DNA of 64,000 nucleotides from contig NZ_CP038636.1 of assembly GCF_004768545.1 (NCBI RefSeq), positions 868,001 to 932,000 on the forward strand, written 5' to 3'. A program made the translations under genes and the position numbers. Below, in pieces: positions 37,551-46,054 of the stretch; positions within the stretch are counted from its first letter, which is position 1; each line of letters begins with the position of its first letter. A model generated the notes under the pieces. It had not been told where the DNA came from, ran no database searches, and saw nothing but the letters and a program-made list of their open reading frames with translations. The DNA is from Cupriavidus oxalaticus. GTDB lineage: Bacteria; Pseudomonadota; Gammaproteobacteria; Burkholderiales; Burkholderiaceae.

Positions 37551-37581
37551 AATTTTAGGATGGAGCCAAGAATTGAGAGAG

Positions 37582-39078
37582 ATGCCATTGACCGATTGGC
37601 TTCTCGCACGCAGTCATTGGAGCACCCCGGTGCGTTCAGGCGTTCCGCTGAACCGGCAGCTATTTGACGATATACGCGATGCGATCCTCGCTGGTCACTT
37701 GACGGGCGGCACCCGTTTGCCTCCCACCCGGGAATTGGCACGGGATCTGGGCATCGCCCGCAATACGGTGCTTTATGCTTATGAGCGGCTCACGGACGAG
37801 GGCTACACCCAGACGCATGGCGGCAGCGGAACATATGTTGGCTACACTGCTCCCGACCCCGCCCTGGTGGCTAGCATGGTCAACGTGGGCCAGCTCGGCC
37901 ACCCCATGCTCGCCAATGATCAAGCGCGGCTGTCGCAGCGCGCGCGCGAGCTGCTAGCCAACGTTGGCGCCTCGGACCTGCAAGCTGGTGCCTTTGTACC
38001 CGGAATTCCGGACGTCGGCCAGTTCCCTCGTAGTGTGTGGCAGCGGCTGATTACCAAGGTCTGGAAGACCGCGAACGCGGAACAGTTGGGATATGGCAGC
38101 CGCCACGGGCATCCGCCGCTCAAACGTGCTTTGGCGGAATACCTGACGCTGGCCCGCGGGGTCGACTGCTCGCCCGAGCAGATCATCGTGACGCAAGGCA
38201 GCCATCAGGCGATTGACCTATGCGCTCGCTTGCTCGCCGATCCCGGCGATCAGGTATGGGTGGAGGATCCCTGCTACTGGGGCGCGCGCAGCATCTTCCG
38301 CGCGGCCGGCCTGAAAATGGACAGCCTGCCGGTTGACCAGCATGGCATCCAGCTGCCGACCTCAGCGGGCGAGCCGCCCCGCCTCATCTTCGTCACGCCA
38401 TCACACCAGTATCCGAGCGGCGTTGTGATGAGCCTGCCCCGTCGCCGCCTGCTGACAGAGCTGGCGCAGCGCCACCGTGCCTGGATCATCGAGGACGACT
38501 ACGACAGCGAATTTCGGTATCAAGGTGTGCCATTGCCCTCGCTACAGGGCCTGGATCCGCATCACAACACAATCTACGTAGGTAGTTTCTCGAAGGTGCT
38601 CTACCCTGGCTTGCGGCTCGCTTTCCTGATCGTCCCGCCCGAACTCGTCGATGCGTTCTCGGTTGCGCAATCCGAGCTGCATCGTGGTGGGCAGTTGTCT
38701 GTACAAGCTGCGTTGGCCGAGTTTATTGCCGATGGCCACTACGCGGCGCATGTCCGGAAAATGCGCAAGATTTATGGGGAACGGCAGGTGCTGTTGACGA
38801 AGGAACTGCAACAGCAGTTAGGCGAAGAAATCGATATCGTCGGCACAGACACAGGACTTCACCTGACCGTCAAGCTCCGGCAGGCCAACGATCACCTAGT
38901 GTCGCGCTGCGCGCTTGCCCACGGCATCGTGGCACGCCCGCTCTCTTCTTATTTTGCTTGCCAGCAGAACACTCAGAATGGACTGGTCCTTGGCTACGGC
39001 GGGGTAAGCAATGAGGAAATTGCCCCGTCGGTCGGCAAACTGGCGCACGCAATCCAACTGGTGCGTTCCTCGTCTTGA
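37582..39078 (+). CDS. MocR/PdxR-type regulator (GntR HTH + aminotransferase-like domain)
   Basis: A 498-residue fusion: GntR winged helix at residues 20-90 (LFDDIRDAILAGHL, RLPPTRELARDLGIARNTVLYAY) and an aminotransferase-fold domain with the PLP lysine in YVGSFSKVLYPGLRLAF. The aspartate of WIIEDDYDSEF is conserved. Such regulators sense PLP or a PLP adduct of an amine or amino acid. Being divergent from a cluster with a PLP decarboxylase makes a pathway metabolite the likely effector. ATG 37582 is preferred over 37498 on fold boundary and operator position. A transposase remnant begins just after its stop. Confidence 0.88.
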   Translation: MPLTDWLLARSHWSTPVRSGVPLNRQLFDDIRDAILAGHLTGGTRLPPTRELARDLGIARNTVLYAYERLTDEGYTQTHGGSGTYVGYTAPDPALVASMVNVGQLGHPMLANDQARLSQRARELLANVGASDLQAGAFVPGIPDVGQFPRSVWQRLITKVWKTANAEQLGYGSRHGHPPLKRALAEYLTLARGVDCSPEQIIVTQGSHQAIDLCARLLADPGDQVWVEDPCYWGARSIFRAAGLKMDSLPVDQHGIQLPTSAGEPPRLIFVTPSHQYPSGVVMSLPRRRLLTELAQRHRAWIIEDDYDSEFRYQGVPLPSLQGLDPHHNTIYVGSFSKVLYPGLRLAFLIVPPELVDAFSVAQSELHRGGQLSVQAALAEFIADGHYAAHVRKMRKIYGERQVLLTKELQQQLGEEIDIVGTDTGLHLTVKLRQANDHLVSRCALAHGIVARPLSSYFACQQNTQNGLVLGYGGVSNEEIAPSVGKLAHAIQLVRSSS

Positions 39079-39095
39079 GCGTCGCTCTGCCGTCC

Positions 39096-39600
39096 GCGCA
39101 TGCGATTGAGCACGCCCACGCGAATCGCCACCTCGGTCGCCTGGGAGCCAACCTTGCGTGCCCACAGGCAATTGCCTGTGAGCGTCTTGAGGCGGTACAT
39201 CAAGGTCTCGACGAGCGAGCGCAGGTGGTAGCCGCTGGACGTCTTCCATTCGCGCCGGCTACGTTGTGCAATAGCGTCAATGGCCTCGTTGCGCCAGGTC
39301 GCGCCGGACGTGCTCTCCGGCCAGGGCATCGCCCCCTCACGCGGTGGAATCGACGGTTGCGCATCTCGCGCGGCAATCGCCGCGTGGCATTGCTTCGTGT
39401 CGTACGCGCCGTCGCCGCCGATGGTGTCGATCGGCGTGTCGGTGGGGATCTGATCGAGCAGTTCGGGCAACACATCGAACACGAACAGGATGCCCTTCAA
39501 CGCTGCTCGGTCTGAAATCGGAAGGCGACCGGGATACTTCTTGCGCCGCGGCTTCGGCGGTGGCAGCAAAGGTTCGATCAGTGCCCACAGCGGGCAGCGC
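39096..39600 (-). pseudogene. IS5-family transposase remnant with internal deletion
   Basis: Reading leftward, the N-terminal segment LWALIEPLLPPPKPRRKKYP through DRAALKGILFVF joins directly to a C-terminal part beginning DVLPELLDQIPTDTPIDTIG. The C-terminal part keeps a DDE aspartate (GGDGAYDTK) and the glutamate (SLVETLMYRLKTLTGN). Roughly the middle third, including the first catalytic aspartate, is gone. The homology stops at VGVLNRMR near 39096. No terminal inverted repeats or target duplication were found. Confidence 0.75.
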
Positions 39601-39604
39601 CCCC

Positions 39605-39800
39605 GAAGACTTATCCTTTGTTCATGCCGTGCGTGTGCTCAACCGACGCCTGCCCGAGGCGGCTATTTCCCCCTGAGCAGTGGCAAAGCTGGAAACAAAG
39701 TCTGCTGCGCGAACTCGCCAACGGCCGCGCGGTGCAAAGCCGCGGCAAGCGCAATCCCCGCGGCGTGAAACGAAAGATGTCGAATTTCCGAATCCGGCGG
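39605..39800 (+). pseudogene. C-terminal remnant of an IS4-type transposase
   Basis: The pieces EDLSFVHAVRVLNRRLPEAA and FPPEQWQSWKQSLLRELANG lie in different + frames joined by a one-base shift near 39660. They are followed by NPRGVKRKMSNF. This pattern resembles the C-terminus of IS4-family transposases in Burkholderiales. It abuts the oppositely oriented IS5 remnant at about 39600, so two elements were truncated against each other. Confidence 0.55.
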
Positions 39801-40148
39801 CGATCCGAGCCACTGAATCAGCGAATCGTCCCCAAAGTGGTCGTGAAGTGAACAGTATTGCGCCTAGACCCGTTGCCAGTTCGATTGCCGCGTGATCCTA
39901 ATCCGCCCCGTAGCCGATCCGTTGAGCAATGTGCTTGCAGGACCGGAGTTCGTCGGCGGGCCCATACTTTAACACCGGTCAAATCCCGCGCGGCAAGTTC
40001 GATTTCGACACGGCGTGACATTGCTCGCGTCCCGATATATTCGCCGTCGGCAACCGCCCGAAGGCCGCCGTTTCGACGCCTTTTCCTTCGACACAGAACA
40101 ACCTGGGACACCATCGGCATCGCGCTGAGCTTGCTGTGTCGCTCATGG
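39801..40148. other. Gene-free stretch
   Basis: About 350 bases between the transposase remnant and the 3' end of the ltrA pseudogene. Open frames here have no recognisable motif or ribosome site. I see no clear terminator or repeat. Confidence 0.5.
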
Positions 40149-41304
40149 CTAATCTCCCGTGATAGCGCTGTTGCGTGGATGGTCCTGACGCCTGCGGGGG
40201 ACCGTCAGGTATCTGAGACTGAGAAAAGCATAACAAATCACCGTAGCGGTCAGACCAAGCAGGATGTAACTGGTTCTGGGCAATAGCAGGGCAAGCCCGG
40301 TCAACACGAACACGACCAGGGTGTTGACGACCAACTGGGGCCGCAGCTCGGGACGCTCCATGAAATAGGCGTACTGCTTGCCAATGAAAAAGCAGACCGT
40401 GCCGATGACCAACAGTACCCGGAAATCGGATACCTGCATGTCGTCCAGGATCGCGTGCCGGATCAGGCTGGCCAGGATCGACAGGCCAATGAAAACGAAA
40501 AAATGCGAGTACACAACCGAATGACCGGTCGTGAGCTTCTGTTTGGACAGCAGGTGAAAACTGTCAAAGTAGACCCACCAGATGCTGGATATCGTCACGA
40601 AGCCGGTGGCGGCGGTCACCAGCCTCTCCACAGTCCAGCTGATATCGGCCAGTCCCGTCGACAAGCTGATAACGGACTCTCCCAGTAAGATGAGCGTGAG
40701 CAGGCCCACACGCTCGATCAGGTGTTCGGTATGCACTGGGATGCCCTGGAGACGACGCGGCAAAAAAGAGATGAACGCAACCAGATCGAACAGTATTCCA
40801 AGGTAAAGCACGACATATCGCTGTGGCGCCGGGAACAGGATCGAAGCGAGGCTGATGGTGGCGCCAGCGAGGGTCACCCACCCAACTGCCGTTGTGAGAT
40901 GCACGCTTTCCTTGTGCCGGTGTTTCGACACGAAATACATCATGGCGATGATGTATTTCGAACAAGCGTAGCAGACGATGATGACGTCAAAGCTGGCCAG
41001 GAATCGTTGGTCGATCAAGCCTGAGATGATAATCATCAGGAACATGATGAACAGGGTTGCCAGCCGATGCTTCCGGTCATCCGCGTCGAACCGGTTGGCA
41101 TATATCGTGTGGCTGACCCAAATCCACCACAAGGGTATGAAAGTGAGGACGTATTGCCAGAACTGTAGTGGGTCAAGATGACCCCTCGTGCGTGTGGTTC
41201 AGGATATGCGTTACGTTACCGATCGCTACCACAAAAATCAGGTCGAAGAACAACTCGAGCCAAGTGGCATGGCGATTGGGTTCGAAATATTTTGTGTTGA
41301 GCAT
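40149..41304 (-). pseudogene. ltrA: Low-temperature-requirement protein A homolog, frameshifted
   Basis: The gene starts at ATG 41304 with MLNTKYFEPNRHATWLELFF and runs to ILNHTHEG, then hits a stop. The rest continues in another frame from HLDPLQFWQYVLTFIPLWWI to the end at 40149. One extra G in the GGGG run at 41182-41185 (- strand) explains the shift. The joined product would be about 385 residues with many membrane helices (LFFDLIFVVAIG, HLIERVGLLTLILLGE), the LtrA family. It is either a recent pseudogene or a sequencing error. Confidence 0.85.
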
Positions 41305-41324
41305 TTCGCCTAACAAGTAATGCT

Positions 41325-41354
41325 GACGCAACAACCGTCAGTGGTTGTTGCGTC
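41325..41354. repeat. Perfect 12-bp inverted repeat upstream of ltrA
   Basis: GACGCAACAACC (41325-41336) and GGTTGTTGCGTC (41343-41354) are exact reverse complements separated by GTCAGT. It sits 21 bases upstream of the ltrA ATG. It has no T-run on either side, so an operator or leader hairpin is more likely than a terminator. Confidence 0.6.
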
Positions 41355-41682
41355 GTAAGAAAGCATTTGGCTTGTGGACCTTCATGGGCCGCTTCGCGCG
41401 GACCGTGTCATCTTGCGTCGCCAGCTGCGCCTATACTATCCGCCTATCCACCGTAACCGGCAACCACCGCACCCGCTTGCCGGTGGCGTGACAGGTCGCG
41501 TTGGCCACGGCCGCAGCCGTGCCACCCCGTTACTATCTACATGCCCCGATAATTCGGGCTTTGGCCAGCCATGGCAGGCATCATTCCTGCTGCCAGTCGT
41601 CCATGATCCGGGGGGTATTGTCACCGCAATCCACCTATAAGGAGCCTCGCCCTATAGCAAGATCGGTTTGAGGTGGCGTGAC

Positions 41683-41753
41683 GCGAGTTGTCCACGGGCG
41701 GGCGGCGGGTCGCCGTTGTCGACCACGACGCCGCCCGGCGGTGGACAACTCGC
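41683..41753. repeat. Compound inverted repeat with DnaA-box-like arms
   Basis: Outer arms GCGAGTTGTCCAC (41683-41695) and GTGGACAACTCGC (41741-41753) are perfect over 13 bp. Inner arms CGGGCGGCG (41699-41707) and CGCCGCCCG (41729-41737) are perfect over 9 bp. A 21-base loop remains. The outer arms contain TTGTCCAC, close to a DnaA box, though no origin features are near. Confidence 0.65.
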
Positions 41754-41911
41754 TGGCGAGCGCATTTCGTTGCGCTTCGGCTCCCCTTGACGCTGTTCGT
41801 AGGCATGGCTTGCCAAGGTTCGTGACCGCTTGCCTCGAATGTATCAGCGGTAGGGTATTGGTGCGGACAGTGTCTGGGAACACCGCTCTCTAGCGTACAC
41901 GCTTCCTTCTT

Positions 41912-43534
41912 TCATGCTACGAGGTACTGCCGCAGATACTCGACGGTGCGGCTTTCCTTCGCGCGCACAATCTCCACTGGTGTGCCGCTCGCCACAACCT
42001 TGCCGCCGGCGTCGCCGGCGCCCGGGCCGACGTCGATGACCCAGTCGCTCTGCGCGGCCACCCGCATGTCGTGTTCTACCACCACGACGGTATTGCCGGC
42101 ATCCACGAGTCCCTGGAGTTGCACCATGAGCCGGTCCACGTCGGCGGGATGCAGACCGGCTGATGGCTCATCGAGAACGTACACGACGGCGAACAACTGC
42201 GACGATAACTGCGTGGCGAGTCGCAGGCGCTGAATTTCGCCGGATGACAGCGTGGGCGTGCTGCGCTCCAACGCGAGATAGCCCAGGCCCAGATCGACCA
42301 GCGTCGTCAGGCGCTCTAGCAGTTCGGCTGCGATGCGCTGGGCAGCGACGCGCTTCTCCTCGGACAGGTTGGGCGTGCGCCGCACGTCGGGCGAGGCTTT
42401 GTGCGCGGAACCGCCTGCGGCGACCCGCTTTTCGACGGCATCGCGCATGGCGCTCCTGCTGAGCACGCTGCCTTTGGCGGCGTCTTTTCCCGAATGAACG
42501 GCATCCGGCTCGGGCCATTTGCCGCGCGCGATCGGTTCCAGCATCTCGGCAAGTCTGGCTAGCGGCAACTGCGCGAACGCGCCGATATCGAGCCCGGCGA
42601 ATTTCACCGACAGCGTTTCCTTCTTGAGCCGCTTGCCATGGCAGGTCGGACAGACGCTTCCAACCATGAATTGCGACACGCGTTTTTTCATCAGCGCGCT
42701 TTGCGTGTTCGCGAACGTGTGCAGCACATAGCGGCGCGCACCGGTGAATGTCCCTTGATAGCTCGGTTCGTCCTTGCGCTTGAGCGCGGCGCGGGCTTCT
42801 TTCGGCGTGAGGCCGGCGTAGACGGGCGCGGTCGGCTGTTCGTCGGTGAAGAGAATCCAGTCGCGATCTTTCTTGGGCAAATCGCGCCACGGCTTATCGA
42901 CGTCGTAGCCGAGCGTCACCAGAATGTCGCGCAGATTTTGTCCGTGCCAGGCGGGCGGCCATGCAGCGATTGCGCGCTCGCGAATGGTCAGCGAGTCGTC
43001 CGGCACCATGGATTTTTCCGTGACCTCGTACACGCGGCCGAGTCCATGGCAAGTCGGACAGGCGCCTTGCACCGTGTTCGGCGAGAAATCCTCGGCGAAC
43101 AGCATGGGTTGCTTTGGCGGATAGTCGCCGGTGCGCGAATAGAGCATGCGCACGAGACTCGACAGCGTGGTCAGACTGCCAACCGACGAGCGCGCGCTCG
43201 GCGTGCCGCGCTGTTGCTGCAACGCGACCGCGGGCGGCAGGCCTTCGATCGCGTCCACTTCGGGCACGCCGACCTGTTCGATCAGGCGCCGGGCATACGG
43301 CGCGACCGATTCGAAATAGCGCCGCTGCGCTTCGGCGTACAACGTGCCGAATGCCAGCGACGATTTTCCCGATCCCGACACGCCGGTGAAGACGACTAGC
43401 GCATCACGTGGAATCTGCACGTCGATGTTTTTCAGATTGTGTTCGCGAGCGCCGCGCACGCGCACGAAGCCGGTGAAAGGGGCTGCGTCGGATGGCGGCG
43501 GCGTCGAGCGAGCTTTGTTGCGGATGGCGTCCAC
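41912..43534 (-). CDS. UvrA-like ABC ATPase with a single ATPase half
   Basis: A 540-residue protein matching the first half of UvrA-type excinucleases. It has Walker [16 protein letters not shown], two CxxC zinc pairs ([20 protein letters not shown]), the ABC signature [16 protein letters not shown], Walker [15 protein letters not shown] and the H-loop VVVEHDMRV. UvrA has about 940 residues and UvrA2-like proteins about 840, both with two ATPase halves. Here the stop follows REY-type YLRQYLVA and no second half is found downstream. It may be a truncated resistance-type UvrA2 or a half-size form working as a dimer. Confidence 0.8.
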   Translation of the reverse strand: MDAIRNKARSTPPPSDAAPFTGFVRVRGAREHNLKNIDVQIPRDALVVFTGVSGSGKSSLAFGTLYAEAQRRYFESVAPYARRLIEQVGVPEVDAIEGLPPAVALQQQRGTPSARSSVGSLTTLSSLVRMLYSRTGDYPPKQPMLFAEDFSPNTVQGACPTCHGLGRVYEVTEKSMVPDDSLTIRERAIAAWPPAWHGQNLRDILVTLGYDVDKPWRDLPKKDRDWILFTDEQPTAPVYAGLTPKEARAALKRKDEPSYQGTFTGARRYVLHTFANTQSALMKKRVSQFMVGSVCPTCHGKRLKKETLSVKFAGLDIGAFAQLPLARLAEMLEPIARGKWPEPDAVHSGKDAAKGSVLSRSAMRDAVEKRVAAGGSAHKASPDVRRTPNLSEEKRVAAQRIAAELLERLTTLVDLGLGYLALERSTPTLSSGEIQRLRLATQLSSQLFAVVYVLDEPSAGLHPADVDRLMVQLQGLVDAGNTVVVVEHDMRVAAQSDWVIDVGPGAGDAGGKVVASGTPVEIVRAKESRTVEYLRQYLVA

Positions 43535-43863
43535 ATCGATGAGTAGCGAATAAGCATTGCTCGGCGCATCTGGCGAACACTAATGAAGGCGCATGGAGCA
43601 TTTTCTATACCATGTTTGTGAAATTAATCGGCATAGTAAAGAACGGCTATTGCATGAATCTGGAATGAGGCCAAAATTTCACGAAGATGAAATTTTGGCG
43701 ACAGGCTCAATGTGCCGTATTCGTCTTAATTTCCGAACCATGCGCCCTCGCCTAGCAAGGCGGTCAGCAAGCCGACGTAAGCGTTTGTTTTGGCTTACGG
43801 GTTACGTTCCGAACAACCGCTGGGTCCCGCTGCGAACGGCTTCATGACATGCAGGCCGGCCCG
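43535..43863. other. Gene-free, AT-richer stretch
   Basis: About 330 bases between the UvrA-like gene start and the 3' end of the beta-lactamase gene. Base composition is visibly lower in GC than the flanks. It contains the perfect hairpin at 43670-43699. No supported gene. Confidence 0.5.
43670..43699. repeat. AT-rich perfect 12-bp inverted repeat
   Basis: GCCAAAATTTCA (43670-43681) and TGAAATTTTGGC (43688-43699) are exact reverse complements around CGAAGA. It lies about 135 bases upstream of the UvrA-like start. It could be a regulator site for that gene or a remnant element end. Confidence 0.6.
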
Positions 43864-44886
43864 TCAAACCCTGGCGGCCTTTGCCGCTTCCCCTAGCACG
43901 TCGGCCGCCGCGCGGATGAATTCGCCGGTGCGTTCGGTGCTCAGCTGGCCGTCGTTCCAGTTCAGCGTGAGGCAGAATGTCACCGGCACTGCGGCCGCCA
44001 GCATCTGCCCGGCGAAGCACAGGCAATGGAAGTTTTCCCAGTCAATGCTGCCGCCCTTGCCGAAGCCCTGCACACCGGCCGGAACAGCCATCCACACCGC
44101 ATCGGCCGTGGCCTGGATGCGCTTGTATTCCGTCAGCGTTGCCGGCTGCGTGAAATACTTGCCCGCCAGCGACTGCCGGTACCAGTTCACCATCTCGGTG
44201 GCGGTGCTCAGCATCGCCTGCTTGTCGTTGATGACATCGGTGCGGGACTTCAGGCCGAGATCCTCGCCGTTGTCTATCTTGACCATTCCGTCCCAGCCGA
44301 GGTCGACGCCGGATTCAGCCCCGGCCAGGTAGGAAAACAGCTTGCGGGTCGAATCCGGGATACGAGTCTGGGCCAGTCCCGCCTCGGCGATCAGCGCGCG
44401 CACGCGATCAGGGCCGACGGCCGCGAGCGCGATATCGGTACCGGTGTTGTCGCTGTGCGCGATCATGGCCTCCAGCGCATTGCGGTACGGTGTCTTGCCG
44501 GTCAGGCCCAAGAACACCGGACTACCGGGAGAGCGGAACGTATCGCTAACCTCGCAAGCGAGGCTCTCACTCACTCCGTCGCGGCCGGCTTCCGCGTCGC
44601 GCAGAAACTGCGCCAGGATGAAGGTCTTGACGGCACTGCCGACGAACAGTTGCCGGTCCGGATGATAGCCGGCCGACCAGGCAGTGGCGCCGCTTACGGC
44701 CGGTTCAGCGCGCACCAGGCAGCTAGCGGTATCCGGGGCCAACGCAGCAAAGCGCGCAATCGCGGCCTCAACGTCCGCCGGCGCCGCGGCTTCAGCGCTG
44801 CCGCCGCAGGCGGCGATGGCAGGTAATACCAGGGACGTGGCAGCGAGCTTGAGCGTGCGCCGCTTAGCGGGGTGGAAGTCAGACAT
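43864..44886 (-). CDS. Class A-like beta-lactamase / serine hydrolase lipoprotein
   Basis: A 340-residue exported protein. The N-terminus KRRTLKLAATSLVLPAIAAC has a basic start, a hydrophobic core and a lipobox with C27, so lipid anchoring is likely. The active-site SxxK is S84-K87 (FVGSAVKTF), the SDN loop is 145-147 (AHSDNTGTD) and a KGG-type motif follows in GFGKGGSIDW. These support the class A/PBP-like serine hydrolase fold. Whether it hydrolyses beta-lactams cannot be read here. ATG 44886 is preferred because the lipoprotein signal starts there. Confidence 0.82.
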   Translation of the reverse strand: MSDFHPAKRRTLKLAATSLVLPAIAACGGSAEAAAPADVEAAIARFAALAPDTASCLVRAEPAVSGATAWSAGYHPDRQLFVGSAVKTFILAQFLRDAEAGRDGVSESLACEVSDTFRSPGSPVFLGLTGKTPYRNALEAMIAHSDNTGTDIALAAVGPDRVRALIAEAGLAQTRIPDSTRKLFSYLAGAESGVDLGWDGMVKIDNGEDLGLKSRTDVINDKQAMLSTATEMVNWYRQSLAGKYFTQPATLTEYKRIQATADAVWMAVPAGVQGFGKGGSIDWENFHCLCFAGQMLAAAVPVTFCLTLNWNDGQLSTERTGEFIRAAADVLGEAAKAARV

Positions 44887-45396
44887 GCGAAGGTTCCCGT
44901 TCAAAAGCCTGGCTGGCAACGCCGGCACGTTGATATGGCTTGTAGGGGCACGAAGTTGCGGCACCGCAGGCTGGATGATTTTTCAGAGAGTTTGAATCAG
45001 CCAACCAAAGTAATCAACAGGTCTCGAAGCCTGGTCAACGCGTCACAGGACGGCATGCGCACCGTCATGCGTGCCGCGGTAGACCAACATAGAACTGACA
45101 CTTCACGGCAGTCGACGCAGCCAGTCTGGCCCGCTCGCTGGGAAAGAACAGCGCGGAGCTGGCACTCGCCCGACGACCGCGGGCATTACATCTACTATCT
45201 GAGCCGGCAACACCGGCCCACGCGCAATCGCCTCTCATCGATTTCATGGTCGAGCACATCCGTGCGCTCGACCTAAATTGCCTGACCGAGTTCAACGCCG
45301 GAAACATTGATGCGACGGCGAAAGGGGCGTCAGCGCAGTTCTCCAGCCCCGGTGCCGCGTCTGCGCATTGGTAGTCCAGGTTCGACCACGGCGTGA
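44887..45396. other. Gene-poor stretch, possible LysR C-terminal remnant
   Basis: About 510 bases without an intact gene. On the + strand near 45170-45275, GHYIYYLSRQHRPTR in one frame and LIDFMVEHIRALD in another resemble the tail of a LysR regulator broken by a frameshift. The match is short and weak, so I do not call a gene. Confidence 0.3.
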
Positions 45397-45893
45397 CTAG
45401 AAGCCTGGGTCGATTTCAGCCCTCGACAAGAGAATACCGTCGGCGTCGCAATAGGCGTAGGAGCCCGGCGTGAAAACAATTCCGGCAATAGTGACGGTGA
45501 TGTTGCACTGTCCGCCACCCTGAAAGCCCGCCCTGATCGGGACTGCGCCCATGGCCAGGACACCGAAATCCATACTGGCCAGTGCTTCACAATCCCGGTT
45601 CGCGCCGTTGACCATGACGCCGGTCCATCCATTATTCAGTCCCAATTGCGCCATCTTGTCGCCAGCACCGCAACCCTGCGAGAGCCGCCGTCAATGACGA
45701 GCACCTTGCCGTGGCCCGGCTCCGCGAGGCGCGACCGAAGCAGCTTGGCATCTTCGAAGCACTGGAGGGTTTCAATTATTCCGTAGAATCCGGCCCTCCC
45801 ACCGTAGCTTGAGAAAGGACTCGCGAAGCCAGATACGCGGTCCGGGTGCTGGTCCGCCATGTCACTTGTGAATGATGAGCCAACTTGCTTCAT
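45397..45893 (-). pseudogene. RraA-family (HMG/CHA aldolase-like) gene, frameshifted
   Basis: The first frame (from ATG 45893) gives GFASPFSSYGGRAGF through GKVLVIDGGSRRVAVL. The second frame continues with DKMAQLGLNNGWTGVMVNGA, then NRDCEAL and the C-terminal YAYCDADGILLS. Loss of one G near 45662 (expected GTGCTGGGCGAC, seen GTGCTGGCGAC) explains the break. The joined length, about 165 residues, fits RraA-type aldolases, with the metal/active-site GD and NRD region split around the lesion. Confidence 0.75.
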
Positions 45894-46054
45894 CGTAGAG
45901 TAGGTCTTGTCGCATGCGCCCTGGCTTAGATCTGCCCGACCGGCTTCATCCGGAGGACATAGCGCTGCGTGCCGGACGAGGCGAGGGCTCTCCGTGTAGT
46001 CCGAATGTGAGGATTCGGTTCTGGACTATCATGCGCAGCGATGCGGGAATGGGT

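Larger units (their letters stand above)
41305..41911. other. Gene-free stretch with two inverted repeats
   Basis: About 600 bases with no supported gene between ltrA and the UvrA-like gene. It holds a 12-bp perfect stem-loop near the ltrA start (41325-41354) and a larger inverted repeat (41683-41753). The rest shows no recognisable motif. Confidence 0.55.

Noticed and set aside
41301..41354. Possible integron attC site (GCCTAAC followed by an inverted repeat)
   Set aside because: The complementary GTTAGGC-type core is missing on the right side, arm order does not fit, and no integrase or cassette array is present.
45170..45300. Possible LysR C-terminal remnant on the + strand
   Set aside because: Only about 30 residues in two frames resemble the family tail; too little to call a pseudogene.
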